From contig CM046845.1 in NCBI GenBank assembly GCA_025618425.1, positions 6,997,491 to 7,061,490 of the forward strand: a stretch of 64,000 nt of DNA, in the 5' to 3' direction. The DNA comes from Heliocidaris tuberculata (taxonomy: Eukaryota; Echinodermata; Echinoidea; Camarodonta; Echinometridae). The notes beneath the pieces are model-generated. The model saw nothing but the letters and a program-made list of their open reading frames with translations, did not search any database and had not been told where the DNA came from. How positions within the stretch are numbered: position 1 is the stretch's first letter; each line of letters starts with the position of its first letter. Positions 10,796 through 21,907 of the stretch are shown here, piece after piece. The position numbers and the translations under genes were made by a program.

Positions 10796-12149
10796 GACAC
10801 ATATCGATGTGGGATTAGGTTGCTGGAAAGGAGAAGGACGATGGGACTGAGGGCGCTAAATGAAGAGGAATATGGACTTTGATAAATAGAGTTATCCTCT
10901 TATAAATATATTCATTTAATCATAACCCTCACAGATGTTCTGAAGCTTCGCAACAAGATTAAAGTGACAATGGCAGTGTAAAAAGGGTCTGGGCGTTTTC
11001 TTATTTATCTGTTTATTCATGTCGGTTCTTCGCCAAATTTACCTATTAAATTATTAGATAAACATTTTTAGAATATATGTAATGTTTAATCAGAATTAAT
11101 TTATTAACGCAACCACCATAGTTGCAGTTCTCTTCCTTCCTCTTTCCTCTTTAATAGTTCCCCATCCTTTTCTCTCCCTCTCTTTGTCTGTCCCTCTCTT
11201 TGTCTATCCCTCTCTTTTTTTCTTCTATTTATATTGTACGGTACTTATATTTTCAGGCATAATACCTGTTACAAGCGTAAGCTTACTGGGATTCGCGCCT
11301 TCTTGCTTGTATTTAATTTTACTTCATTCTAAATATGTTACTTTATATCATACTGTACTATGTGAACAAATGTTAAATGTCCACAAAAACCATGGAAGAA
11401 AATAAATATTAATCTGAGGAAGGTATGCACAATAAAAAAAAATAATTAACCAAATAAATGTGTTATCATACATTCCGCTTCTCTAATAGTTTCATTTATT
11501 TCCTTCGTCTGAAATACACGCATTGTTTTATATCTCTCTCTAAGTGATTTTCCTCTCGATATCATTTCCTTTCACGCGTATTGCATTAAGTTATTTTTTG
11601 CCACTCTTTTTTCTTTTTTTTCTCTATATCAGTTTCACATAATCTTTTCCATTTCCTCCCCTCCCCCATCTTACATCCACCGTATTCTCTTAATCATGCA
11701 ATTCCAAATGCTGAAATCCTGCAACATTCGGGATTTTCCCCAAATACTCTCCTGTGGATAAAATATCTGTATCAATTTACGCTGTGTTGTTAGAGCCCTT
11801 AACTTATATATACCTTCCTCCTACGATAAATGGTAATACTTATTGCAATAAAATAAATATCTGACCTACATAAAACATGTGGGACTCCCCCCGAAGATGA
11901 ATCAATATTCTGCTCACGTGTCACATGCATTCTACTTTTGTCGTAACCCTAGTATTTTATAATACCTAGAAAATGGAAATTATAAATATAACTGAGCTAA
12001 AATGTCCTCAAAGTTTTAACAGACATGATTATATCATTCATGCGTCATTAAAGTCTAGAGTCTACCTTTGGCTACCCAGTTCTATTCCGGCTCATGGGTC
12101 GGGGAAGTATTGCACTGGGGACACCCCTATGCTGGTCTGGATTAAGGAT
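10796..12149. other. Intergenic DNA, no gene seen
   Basis: AT-rich with scattered CT-rich segments (11160-11225). No supported exon, RNA gene or repeat. Confidence 0.45.
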
Positions 12150-12325
12150 CCTTACACTCTCATAAATATTGGTTAAAAATCATTAAGCTGTTTAAAATAT
12201 GAACCTACACCAAGTGTTTGTTTTAAAAAAAATGTATGTAAAACATAGGATTTGTTTTTTTTTTACCAACAGTTGGTAGGTTCATATTTCAAACAACCTA
12301 AAAACCTTTCTTAGAGTGTACGACT
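12150..12325. mobile_element. Inverted-repeat element, ACACTCT ends
   Basis: Left end has TTACACTCTCATAAA and then AAAATATGAACCTAC. The right end has the reverse complement, GTAGGTTCATATTT and TTAGAGTGTA. Imperfect arms of about 55 bp surround an A/T-rich middle. Looks like a small DNA transposon remnant. Confidence 0.65.
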
Positions 12326-12430
12326 AGCCCAAACTCTATTTCACAGAAAGATGCGAAAGATAACGAGCAAAATTTATTTATCTGTTAATTTGTTTATCTA
12401 TCTATTTATTTACTTATCTATCCATTTATT

Positions 12431-12660
12431 TATTATTTGAAGTTTTATTTATACAGGATAGGATTGTCAATATCAAAACTGCTTTCCACAACGGCCCTGT
12501 CAGCCTTCATTATAAAATAGTCATTTTAAAGATTGAAATAACAGAAAAATAATCATTACAGAAATTAGTTACAGAAAAGTCAAATAATTTACATACATAC
12601 TGTATAAAATAGTGATTTGAGACAAACTCAGAATCTATCTATCAGAATGAAGAGAAATCA
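12431..12660 (-). mobile_element. LINE-like 3' end
   Basis: On the minus strand GACAGGGCCGTTGTGGAAAG leads to CCTGTATAAATAAAACTTC and an AAATAAATAAA tail, as in non-LTR retrotransposon 3' UTRs. No coding part is present. Confidence 0.45.
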
Positions 12661-13763
12661 AAATTTCCTTGAAATACAAACAATAAAAACACAATAAAAC
12701 AAAAACAAAATCAATACAAAAACGAAAAAATAAATACGATTTAAAAGTAAATTAAACTTACTTTAAAGACTAGCTATACAGTGAGGTATCAAGAGGTTTC
12801 CACTTTTTTTTTCTAATTATCTAATGTACATGTATAATATTATTATATTTCGAGTTGTTAAAAACTTGTCAACCTTTCGAATAATAGATGATCAAAATAA
12901 AAATGTACATATGTAGGATGTCAATCAAATCTACAAGACGTAAATTTTGCAAAATTATAACACGTATGAATATTTTTCATCACAGTCCTCTTTTTAACTA
13001 ATCATGGATGAAATATGAGAGAAGGAAATATATAAATTTGAAATGGGATATTTTGATGGCCTCTTGCTGGACGAGTGGCTAAAAGAGTTTGCTCATAAAG
13101 AATCCTCAAAATACAGAGATGTTTATCTTTCTCAATCATCATTTTTTATGGCATAAATAAATGGTACTGATGGTCGAATTTTTGATCCGAGGGCTGTATT
13201 ACGGTCTACTTTCTAGTAAGGCTCGAGAGGAGAAATTGGCTGTGAGGAAATGGATAGCGAAGGGGGAAATTTTGGAGTGGACAATTTAGGGGAAGAGGGG
13301 GGAGGCAGGAATGAGAGGGGGCGAAAAGGGGAAAGTAAATATGGGAGAGAGAGAGAGAGAGAGAGACTGCACATTATAGGCCCGCAAAGATATATTGAAC
13401 GTTTTGGTTTTCACCCTTATAGGCGGAAGGTATTATATAAGAGAAGGTAGGGAAAGAGAGTGGAAGTCTCATATGGCGTTTTCATTACTATTTACGCCTT
13501 ATACACTATATTAACCCTCACTGAATTCCTACCATAGATTCCAATACTAGTTTGAAAGTCACTGTCAACATGCATACACAAAACACCGCAATGCCATCCT
13601 TTATAGCCATTATTACGTATCTGCACGTGATTGATCTCACGTGAGAAACTAGGTCACTACGCGCAATCAGACCCTGCGCGCATGGTTATCTTCATGCGCG
13701 CATGCATTGTTACGTCACACTCCTACCGACAATTTCCATTTTGTAAACAATAATAACTGCATC
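12661..13763. other. Intergenic DNA, short GA array at 13343
   Basis: AT-rich, then purine-rich from 13250, with (GA)n at 13343-13366. No gene recognised. Confidence 0.4.
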
Positions 13764-13960
13764 GCAGAGTTACCATTAATGGTAAGTTTTATGCAACAGG
13801 GCCGTCCCCGTTGCATAAAACTTACCATTAATGGTAACTCTGCTATCAATGGTAACTACCATGGTAACATCACTCAACAGCCAATCAAAATCAAGGTTTC
13901 CATGGGAGTTACCACTGATAGCAAAGTTACCGTTAATGGTAAGTTTTATGCAACGGTGCC
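13764..13960. mobile_element. GTTGCATAAAACTTACC MITE plus an extra end
   Basis: A complete inverted-repeat element at about 13806-13960 has ends GTTGCATAAAACTTACC and GGTAAGTTTTATGCAAC. A solo inverted end (13764-13802) sits directly to its left. Arms hold repeated ATGGTAAC motifs and internal palindromes such as TTACCATTAATGGTAA. Confidence 0.85.
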
Positions 13961-14149
13961 CAGATCACTGTTATTCTCCTCGAGAACTAGCCGTTATCTT
14001 ACGTTGCTACAAAAAATTTCACTTGCTTTGCGCTCTGAAAAGGAAATCTCTGTCGAGAATTTGCATATTTGGTATCAACCTTTGCAAACCACAATGAAGA
14101 CATTTAGAAATAGGACGAGGTAAGCCGGAGTTACATTCATGATACTCTT

Positions 14150-14182
14150 TATCCATCCATCTATCTATCTATCTATCTATAC
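14150..14182. repeat. ATCT microsatellite
   Basis: Short (ATCT)n upstream of the four-exon gene. Confidence 0.9.
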
Positions 14183-14839
14183 ATTCATCTGTTTTTACTC
14201 TCCATTCATTCAATTTTCATTTAAACTGTCTTTACAATATCAGTACCTTTCCGCTTATTGCATGTCAAAGGCTCCTTGGAAAAGCCTCCCCATAAAGTGA
14301 TCCAATACGGGCGAAAGGGGTATTAGTTTGTCAGAAAACGAGATGAAAATAGAACGGAACGAAGTAGGTTGTGATTTCGATCTTTTGATGCGAGAGTGTG
14401 ACACATACAAAGAAGAGTAATTTGTAGTAAAGCCTGAAATTATCATTTGTATTGGTAAAATCTGTAAGAATGTTCAAATCGCCACGTCTTTGTAGCATTA
14501 CCAAATATATTTCGTATTCTGATTCCCCCTCTATTCATTTACATAAAACTTACTCGTTTACGTGCGCCCTCTAGACAGAATTATTTTCTAGTTGTGGGAT
14601 CAAATTGAATCATTTTTTCCAATTCGAAAACAACTTATACGGTACATGTACGAAATTCTAAATAAATTGGGTAAGTTGATTTTGTTTTTTGTTTTTTGTT
14701 GTTCAAAATGGAAAGTGACACAACACAAACTCTTTCTTTCATATAAAATATTCAAAACATATATAGTTAATAAACTCATTACTATACTTAGGCTATATTT
14801 CAAACAAAAACAAAATAATTTATCTATAAGGTATATTAG

Positions 14840-14885
14840 TGTGACGGTCACCTTTTATTGGCCGTGGGCTCGAATCGGAGCCGCC
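14840..14885 (+). promoter_or_regulatory. 5' leader or upstream exon part before ATG
   Basis: The bases just before the Kozak ATG are richer in GC than the AT-rich DNA further upstream. They hold a GTGACGGTCAC palindrome (14841-14851) and an ATTGG (inverted CCAAT) at 14857. The reading frame is also open upstream of the ATG, and a weak AG acceptor sits at 14838-14839. This could therefore be a promoter/5' UTR or the start of an internal exon. I cannot decide without RNA data. Confidence 0.35.
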
Positions 14886-15033
14886 ATGAAATCTCGGGGC
14901 AACCGACTGGAAGATCGGGACAACAAACGTGACGCCATCAAGGGCATGCAGGCTGCCCAGAAAGTTGCAGGATCCAGGAGGGCAAGGGCTTGGGTCAAAG
15001 AGGGGGCGGACACAAAGAAAAGGGCATCTAAAG
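14886..15033 (+). CDS. Candidate exon 1, basic 49-residue N-terminus
   Basis: The exon begins at an ATG in GCCGCCATGA context and encodes a Lys/Arg-rich peptide starting MKSRGNRLEDRDNKRD. It ends at donor AAG|GTTAGA, leaving one extra base (phase 1). Spliced to 15246 it continues for about 34 Lys/Thr-rich codons and meets a TGA at about 15347. The downstream exons use the neighbouring frame. Coding-like composition and the strong start argue that it is real; the frame mismatch is unexplained. Confidence 0.55.
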
Positions 15034-16646
15034 GTTAGAATAACTTTTTCTATTCTTTCTTACAATCTCATGTTTATTTAATACATACTTTACCATGTTT
15101 GTTCATTGGGCTATAAATCAGTCTTGATTACGAATCACACATAATTATCATAGCTTTGTTTAAATGAATATACATGTATGTCCATTCTAGTTTTCCGTTT
15201 TATATTTATTCTTATTTTTCTGATTTGGATTATAACTCTATCTAGTCGATGGGAAGGCAAAGGACACCAAGGCAAAGACTACACAAGCCAATGAAAGACC
15301 TTCTACAGACTCGCACTACACGTCGATCCACTACACGCACACCAGTTGAATATCTTCAACAAGAGTCTGGTAAAGAAGTCTGGTACAAGAGACGACGAGT
15401 CTCCATTACTCAACACATGGAGAGGATGCGTGAAGCCATGCGCAAAAGATTAAACCAGGTATTATGATAACAAAAATGATAATAATTTAGTTGTTAAAGA
15501 AATTATGATAATGAAGAGGTTGCAAAATGTAGTAGACTATTAGTTATAATGATTTGGGAATAGACGACTTTGGGTAGTAGCTATCACTGTCAGAAAAAAT
15601 TGAGTTTGTAATGTTGGGGAAGGTAATCAAAGACCGATGGGTGATCATTATGACAACATTCAACAATCTTTTCTTTTGACTATAGGTCACCGAATTCAAA
15701 GGCGTCAGTGATATGTACGATGCTGACGACGAAGACGATTTCCTCTCCCAGAGCTCAACGTCCAGAACCTATCCATGGTGGGTGGAAAAGTGGTGGCATC
15801 TGTATGAATCGGGCGATCCGGTGGTCGAGAAGTCTGCCGAAGAACTGGCCGATATGAGTGGCTTGACTGAGAGACTGAGGTCGCTCCGACTACAACATGG
15901 CCTCGCTGAAGAATGGATGCAGAAAGAGTTTGACATCAGGGATGTCATCTCTTTGGAAGAGAGCCCCTGTGACAAACCGGTAAGCTTTTTTTTTGTTGAG
16001 GATATAACTTTCTAATCAGATTTTTCTTATGCTGTTAGCCTTTTCCTCTGTCTCAAAAATACAGCATCAATAATTTTGACACTGGTGCAATGTGTTTCCT
16101 GTTTTACATCTTCAGCCTTTCCTCGATTTTTTCTAAGTTCTAAATTTTACTAGACTATTTGGGGTGCTGTTTTTCTCTTCTTCCGTTTTACATCTTTCGA
16201 GGCCTTAATTTTGTTAGAGTTCACGATGAATGGTTTGTAGCTCTTCCTTCACAAGCGAAATTCAATTTAGGATTTGTTTTGTCAGGCATGTTTTCTTCGT
16301 GATCGAAATTGATCCATCACCTAATTGAAAGGGGAAAAAATGAATGTCTTCCTCAGGATATTGCTGAGATATAATATTTTCTTTAGGAGGAGAAAAATAA
16401 TGTAAATCATAGTCATCCAGGTTTTGTTCGAAGTATGATTCATTTCATTGATTCCCTGGTATTGACAGTGTTTCTTTTCTTGTGTCATGTTTTCTGCAGA
16501 CCGTTCCAGAGAATCCATGGGTCATCATATCCAGTTTCTTCCGTGATCCATCATTGGCCCTCGCACAGTGTCCTTCTCTATCTGGGTGGAAGAATAACGT
16601 CTTGAAGGAACCTGATGTGATCCTTCCGGGAATGACCGTGCAGTAG
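14886..16646 (+). CDS. Four-exon gene, uncharacterised protein
   Basis: This is the only spliced gene I can support. Exons are 14886-15033, 15246-15458, 15686-15979 and 16500-16646 (TAG). Introns start GT and end AG: donors AAG|GTTAGA, CAG|GTATTA, CCG|GTAAGC; acceptors ATCTAG, ACTATAG, TTCTGCAG. Exons 2-4 are phase 0 to one another and read 216 codons from ATG 15249. The order is a basic Arg/Lys-rich stretch, an acidic DADDEDD patch, a Trp-rich PWWVEKWW motif, a charged probably helical region, and a short C-terminal tail with a PENPW motif. No signal peptide or membrane segment is seen. The exon 1 ATG has a near-ideal Kozak context (GCCGCCATGA), but exon 1 ends in phase 1, which puts exon 2 out of frame after a 34-codon extension. 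Either a base error/indel, a missed micro-exon or a different start is involved. I do not recognise the family. AATAAA follows at 16801. Confidence 0.75.
15246..15458 (+). CDS. Exon 2, Arg/Lys-rich segment
   Basis: The exon lies between acceptor TATCTAG (15245) and donor CAG|GTATTA. In the frame of exons 3-4 it is open throughout, contains an ATG at 15249, and ends in phase 0. The second half (EYLQQESGKEVWYKRRR and then a Met/Arg-rich helix) looks like ordinary protein. The first half is open in two frames, so the true entry frame is uncertain. Confidence 0.7.
15686..15979 (+). CDS. Exon 3, acidic patch and Trp-rich motif
   Basis: This 98-codon exon is phase 0 at both ends, flanked by a pyrimidine-rich acceptor (CTTTTGACTATAG) and donor CCG|GTAAGC. 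It encodes an acidic DADDEDD patch, PWWVEKWWHLYESGDP, and a charged segment likely to be helical. It is the strongest coding stretch in the window: balanced residue use, no low complexity and good splice sites. The family is unknown to me. Confidence 0.85.
16500..16646 (+). CDS. Exon 4, C-terminus and stop
   Basis: The acceptor is TTTTCTGCAG with a strong pyrimidine tract. The exon reads 48 codons in phase with exon 3, beginning TVPENPWVIISSFFRDP and ending PGMTVQ before a TAG. It is followed by a short 3' UTR holding a GGA array and an AATAAA. Confidence 0.8.
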   Translation, partial: TVPENPWVIISSFFRDPSLALAQCPSLSGWKNNVLKEPDVILPGMTVQ

Positions 16647-16657
16647 GGTGATGGAGG

Positions 16658-16806
16658 GAGGGTGGTGAGGTGGAGGAGGAGGAGGAGGAGGAGGAGGAGG
16701 AGGAGGAGGAGGAGGAGGAGGAGGAGGAGGAGTAGGAGGAGGAGGTGGAGGAGGAGGAAGAGGAGGAGGAGGAGGAGGACCCAGAAAAGAATAAAAATGA
16801 AATAAA
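16658..16806 (+). repeat. GGA array in 3' UTR, then AATAAA
   Basis: A (GGA)n purine array of about 110 bp with a few interruptions sits 15 bases after the stop codon. AATAAA at 16801-16806 is the likely poly(A) signal, so the array would be transcribed in the 3' UTR. The reverse strand reads as long Ser or Pro runs that are not genes. Confidence 0.75.
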
Positions 16807-17036
16807 CAAGCCAACACGTTTTATTTTGTTAAGTTCTTGACTCCTCGTAACCGACATTTTAGAAATTCTGCACGTAAATTGAGTATTTGAATTGGTTTTT
16901 AATGATAATGATGAGAAAGCAACAACAACAAAAAAATGTATGTAGAGAGGTGAATTGCCACTGATTTTTTTAAAAGATAAGATACTTGTTCTACCAAAAA
17001 GAAAGAAAGAAATCTTATGAAGAAGAGAAAGGAGAG

Positions 17037-17043
17037 TGAGAAA

Positions 17044-17077
<34 letters not shown>

Positions 17078-17139
17078 AAGAAAGATACTGAGAGAGAGAC
17101 ACACACACACAGAGGGGGAAGCAGAAACGGAGAGTGAAG

Positions 17140-17176
<37 letters not shown>
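17037..17176. repeat. GA/CA compound microsatellite
   Basis: Interrupted (GA)n, a short (CA)n at 17099-17110, then (GA)n. The long minus-strand Ser/Leu ORF through it is not a gene. Confidence 0.95.
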
Positions 17177-17181
<5 letters not shown>

Positions 17182-17559
17182 AATGAGTAAAAACAGACAG
17201 ACAGACAGAGACAGATAGCCAAAAAGAAAGAGCAATTCAATATAATGTTTATGGGATATAAAGGAGAAATGTAGAAAATTCAATGTTATTGACAGATAAT
17301 CACGTCCTACATGACTGTCTTGCTAAGTCTCGTGTGATAAGCAGCTAAGTGGTCTAACGCCCTCATGTGGCAATATGTTCACATCTTCAGAAGAAAGTGC
17401 GATCCACTACCGTGATCATTGCTTGGAGCGACAAGACATTCTTATCTGACATGCCAGCGATATTATTGAAGTAAATAAAACTATTCAACCAAACGTAGAC
17501 TGAAATTTTGTATTTATCCAAAGAACAAGACAGTGCAGAATATATTATCACATACCTGC

Positions 17560-17561
<2 letters not shown>

Positions 17562-17591
<30 letters not shown>
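17562..17591. repeat. GA microsatellite
   Basis: About 15 GA units. Confidence 0.95.
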
Positions 17592-17594
<3 letters not shown>

Positions 17595-18119
17595 TTTTAT
17601 TATTTCAACTTTTAAAATGTCCTCGGCTCTTCATCATCATTTGACGCGAAAAGAACATCCCAAGAAAAAAAAAAGGGGGAGCATGTAATCCTTACAAGTC
17701 CCACCTCTAAAACAGGTGAAAATCCCACGTTTCGTTTATTTGGGTATAGGTCTGTGTTAGGTTAAGCTCTCAACACGTCAATATCTACTTAAGAAAGTTG
17801 GTACAACGTACTATTTTCCCCCATCCTCATAAAAGGAGAGCCCAGAACTAAAAACTACATATTCCCCAATCTCGACAGTATTTATTGATCTATTCTAGGC
17901 CTTACGTTATCATGTTCTATTTTCTTGTCATCTGTTGAACCAGATCTATAAAACTGCTAGGCTGACGCAGAAATGCTTACACCATAATATTGATTGGAAT
18001 TGCCGTAACTTATAGCACGCCCTCCAGCGGCTAACGTGTCATCAACTCCAAGAAACCAGTCGAAAAGAGACAAGCTCTGACGTGTGTCAAAACAAAAGAA
18101 TTATGTTAAGATAATAGAA
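17592..18119. other. Intergenic DNA, no gene seen
   Basis: No supported exon, RNA gene or repeat. Confidence 0.4.
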
Positions 18120-18370
18120 GGAGAAATTATATGGTGGGCGGGCGTCTTGCTTAATACTGAAGGTATAGTGGCTCTAGGGCAAGACTTTTAAATAGTCATA
18201 ATTGCCCGAGTCAATTATGTATCGGGTGCGAGATCGGATGGCAATTAAGATGCGAATGAGGGAGGGGGTGCCCGAGGGTCGTTTTGAATAAATAATGCTG
18301 CACTTTACACTGCCCTAGTTTCTCCGCATCGGCCATAATTTGCCAATTATTATTCTAACAGTACTTTTCA
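18120..18370. promoter_or_regulatory. Candidate regulatory island, homeodomain-like sites
   Basis: A non-repetitive, better-balanced stretch with clustered CAATTA/TAATTG motifs (near 18200, 18212, 18241 and 18345), GATCGGATGG and CpG-containing words. It lies 1.5 kb downstream of the gene. The regulatory reading is inference only. Confidence 0.25.
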
Positions 18371-19130
18371 TTATTTTTCTGCTCCTTTTCTTCTATTTTT
18401 CATAAATGGGAAATAAACACTTTTTTATATAAAATAGTGGAGAAATGTTAAACACATCGCAAGGTATAGGAATCTAAAGAGAGAAAAAAATGAGAAATCG
18501 AAATAAGAAGAGTCGATGGGCTTAGACTGTCTGAGTAGAAATTATGGATATTACCCCAGAAATAGTCCAAAGTCCTATAGGCAGCAATAAAATCAAGGAA
18601 ATCATAGCCGGGTGAAATATTTATCCTACAAACGTGGAAGTTCTTGATAATCACACGGCGTTTTCTGCAGGTATACATTTTGCCAAACGAACATAGACAA
18701 GACGGTTTTACAAATGAAGACACATATCTAAACAGACTTGGAGATGATTTTTGTTTTGCTTTGAGGTTTCCAATATGTTTTTCTGACATATTTCAATAAA
18801 TTCATGCATAATTTGATTAATTAATAATAATTATAATCATTAAGTAGAAGAAAATTATGAATGATACTCTCCCTATTTTCTTTCTCCCTCTATCTCACTT
18901 TTTGTCCTTCCCAGTATCTTTTTGTATGAATTTTACCTCCCCCCCCCCCCCTCTCTCTCTTCCTTTCCCTCTCTTCCTCCCACTTTGTATCTCTTTCTCC
19001 TTCCGATCTATTTTCTTGTATGCTCACTCCTTATCATCTCTCATACCTGTGCCCCTTCTTTTTCCCCTCTTAAAGCTAATACTACCTCGTTCCGTTTAGC
19101 TTCTTGCTCGATGCATTTACGATGATAATT
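18371..19130. other. Intergenic DNA with pyrimidine-rich tract
   Basis: AT-rich, then CT-rich from 18870 to 19075 with a C run at 18938-18950. No gene. Confidence 0.45.
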
Positions 19131-19350
19131 GTATAACACCATTTTGTCTGCCATTTGAAAGAAAATCTGCGAAAATGCCGTGGCATGCGCAACGCAGGCG
19201 ATGAAACTAAACGGATTACCTATCGCCATTTACGTTCTGTCACGAAAAAAGACCGTGGCGTCCTAAAGCGCGCCAAATTCGTCACGACCACAAATTCGTC
19301 CAATTAGTGGGAGCTGGACATGACGGACTTGGCGGGAAGAGAGGATACGA
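19131..19350. promoter_or_regulatory. CpG-rich non-repeat island
   Basis: This stretch is richer in CpG than its surroundings (GCGCAACGCAGGCG, AAAGCGCGCCAAATTCG, TCGTCACGACC). It has no long convincing ORF. It may be regulatory or an unrecognised exon. Confidence 0.25.
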
Positions 19351-19372
19351 GCGGGTATAGGATTTAATTGAA

Positions 19373-19412
<40 letters not shown>

Positions 19413-19418
19413 ACTCTC
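19373..19418. repeat. CT microsatellite
   Basis: (CT)n of about 20 units. Confidence 0.95.
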
Positions 19419-19842
19419 TCAAAGAAAGTGGGGTGAATTCCTGGGGGATTGATGGGATTTTGAGATTGACCAGCTGCCGACGATCATCGATTCGTCGCAC
19501 CTTATCCTCTCTTCCAAGACCTGACATCGACAAATACGACGTGATCGAGCGTGGCGCAGTCGATGTCATTGTAATTGACCAAGTTGAAAGGGAATTCGGC
19601 GTGACAGTTCTATTGATAATCACATTGAACCTATAGGCCTACTTCTTGCTTTGTCATGTGTTCTGTCGTTCGCACCTGTTTATATTAATATTTAATCATC
19701 TTTCATTCTCTGTTTTATTTCATTGTCCTTCATCAACTAGTACCAGTTTTCGATATAAAATTGATGAGTATTGATGTTTTTTCTGAAAATATCGATTATT
19801 TTACAAGCCACCTTAGCTCATATCACTCTAATTCTCTTATAC

Positions 19843-19965
19843 TCTCTCTCTCTTTATATATATATATATATATTTCTCTCTCCCTCTCTCTCTCTCTCGC
19901 TTTCTTTCTATTTTCATTTCTATTTCTATTCTCATTTCTCTCTATTTCCCTCTTTATCTCTCTTT
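19843..19965. repeat. CT/TA/CT compound microsatellite
   Basis: (CT)n, (TA)n at 19855-19873, then CT-rich sequence. Confidence 0.9.
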
Positions 19966-20362
19966 TTTTTCCAAATCAATTGTCAAGTTGTCCATAATTA
20001 TGTGAGTTTATTTTTCTACCTTTTTGTTTATATTTTTCTGTCTCTCTAACCTATTGGCCCTGACTTCCGATACCTCCTTGTAGTATACTACAACTATGCA
20101 CAACAATGCACTTTTTAACAATAACGAATGCGTATACAAGTCAGTGGGTACTGAGTCCCCTGTCTGTTATAATGAAAGGTCTCCCTCTATCAACAACTTG
20201 TATTTAGGAACAACAAAAATATGAGGTGAAAATGATATAACAAAGACAACACCAAAGCTGTATAGTGATGCCTAAGTCGATATTCATTATAATAAGGAAA
20301 TAGTAATAACCATCGCATTCATGAGGATGAGGTTTCAAAATGATAGCATCTCTGACGGTCTA

Positions 20363-20939
20363 TGGGTGCGTCCATGCCAAGCTTTCTCCCTGATTCAATA
20401 TGGAAACGCTTTTTACTTCAATGCATAAGTGTAGAAAGACTCGTTTGGACATTCATAAGATTGATTCAGTAAAGGAGGGCTTTGTCCGATTAGCATTTTG
20501 TCTCATCTTTACTCTTGAAATATCTTTGAATAGTATATGAAAAACGGAAAATAGTACCTAAAACCAAATTAATAACCAATGTCTGAACTACTGAGGTGTG
20601 CATTCTTGTGCTGAAAAGAAAACATTTCTTTTCTTCAAGAGACGAACGAGCTTCTACGTATTTACCCAGTTCTTGAATAAAGTCATTATAAAATTCAAAA
20701 TCAAGCACTCCTGTGACTGTACATGCAAGAAGGATGGCAATCTCATTAACAATGACAAGGAAAGAAAATAGTAACATGGGTTTGTGTTTTAAGATAACGT
20801 TCCCTTGACTCTTCATAGGCCAACTTCTCTCTGTATAAAATATACCCTCGCTTTGTTTAGAATCGATTCCACAAAGTCTCGTTTTGTCTGATCGACTGAG
20901 GGTAAATGGAAGAAATAAAACTTGGTATGGACGCACCCA
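20363..20939. mobile_element. 577-bp TA-flanked TIR element
   Basis: Terminal inverted repeats TGGGTGCGTCCATRCCAAG match at 18 of 19 bases. TA lies directly outside both ends (20361-20362 and 20940-20941), as in Tc1/mariner-type insertion. A single end of the same family (GGTATGGACGCACC) occurs at about 36241-36254. Most of the element is covered by a minus-strand ORF. Confidence 0.85.
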
Positions 20940-20954
20940 TATATGTCTTGCCAT
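20490..20954 (-). CDS. 154-codon ORF inside the TIR element, two hydrophobic segments
   Basis: The ORF starts just outside the right inverted repeat, so its first residues (RHIWVRPYQV) are transposon-end sequence. The rest has two hydrophobic segments that could span a membrane (around MLLFSFLVIVNEIAILLACT and LVINLVLGTIF) separated by a charged loop with EEKKC. It shows no transposase DDE motif. The pattern could be a captured fragment of a multi-pass receptor-like gene, or chance in AT-rich DNA. I do not assign a family. Expression is unknown. Confidence 0.3.
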   Translation of the reverse strand: MARHIWVRPYQVLFLPFTLSRSDKTRLCGIDSKQSEGIFYTERSWPMKSQGNVILKHKPMLLFSFLVIVNEIAILLACTVTGVLDFEFYNDFIQELGKYVEARSSLEEKKCFLFSTRMHTSVVQTLVINLVLGTIFRFSYTIQRYFKSKDETKC

Positions 20955-21499
20955 TCAGAGAACCTCACTTCAAGCGCGGTTAATGTCCTTTCTCAGATTT
21001 CATCAGACAAGTGTTTTTACATGATGTCTCAACAAAACAATGGTGCTTATATTTGCTTTCCTCGTCGATCGTGTAAAGATAACAACTCAAACTTATTTAA
21101 TTCACTGCTCAGAGTATTTATTGTAGCGCTGCTATATCGTGCAACAGGACTCAGCAAAATTTCGAGGTAACTGGTGTGTCAAAAAAAAAATTGTCGCCGT
21201 CTTCACTGTTTGATGACGCTAGGATACCAGAATATCACCCCAATTACTTTAATTCCGTTCCTCCTTTGCTTTGCGGTCACAGTTATATAGATATATAAAA
21301 CTGTATATAGTTTCCACACTGTTGGTTTTTTATTATTTTGTCGTGCTCATGACGTAAGAAATTGGAATTTAAAACAGCATAGCGGGAAAGTAGTTATTCA
21401 AGTTCTGCTTTAGATCCTTCTATATTCTCCCATTGAAAATTGTCATCATTTTTTTAAAAACTTGATTCATAGATCAGCTGGTCGGACCATCACCTTTAA

Positions 21500-21907
21500 C
21501 CCTTTCAGGACAGGGATTATTTAAGGGCTAAATTGATCACATTATGATCTTCAAATTGGCAACAATAATATTTTTCTTTTAGTGCTACATGGTTCAAATA
21601 AGGTGTAATGTCTTTGAAAACAATAACCATGGTTAGAAATTCGTTGAATAGTTGAAAGCTATTGCCAATTTTGATGAAAAAGAATGATTTTAAACCTCAC
21701 AATGTGTTGCCAATTTAAGGATCTCAAAGCTTATTCTTGTTTTAAAAATTCCTGGCATCAAACGCAATATTGCCATGCAATAAAAATGGACATAGTGTGT
21801 GCAGAAAATTTTGCTCTTTCTATTCGTGCATCTGGTATATTTTTTAGAGCTCTGGATCAAAAGTTATTAAGCCAAACCACAAAATGTGGTCAATTGTCTT
21901 GAAAGGG
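21500..21907. mobile_element. piggyBac-like MITE, TTAA target sites
   Basis: The ends read TTAA-CCCTTTCAGGAC and GTCTTGAAAGGG-TTAA, with TTAA at 21496-21499 and 21908-21911. TTAA duplication plus CCCTTT ends is the hallmark of piggyBac elements. The 408-bp interior has no transposase, so it would be non-autonomous. Confidence 0.85.

Noticed and set aside
13707..14123. 138-codon + ORF
   Set aside because: It lies over the GTTGCATAAAACTTACC MITE and its palindromes.
16525..17283. 252-codon minus ORF, Ser/Leu rich
   Set aside because: It crosses the antisense of exon 4, the GGA array and the GA array; all low complexity.
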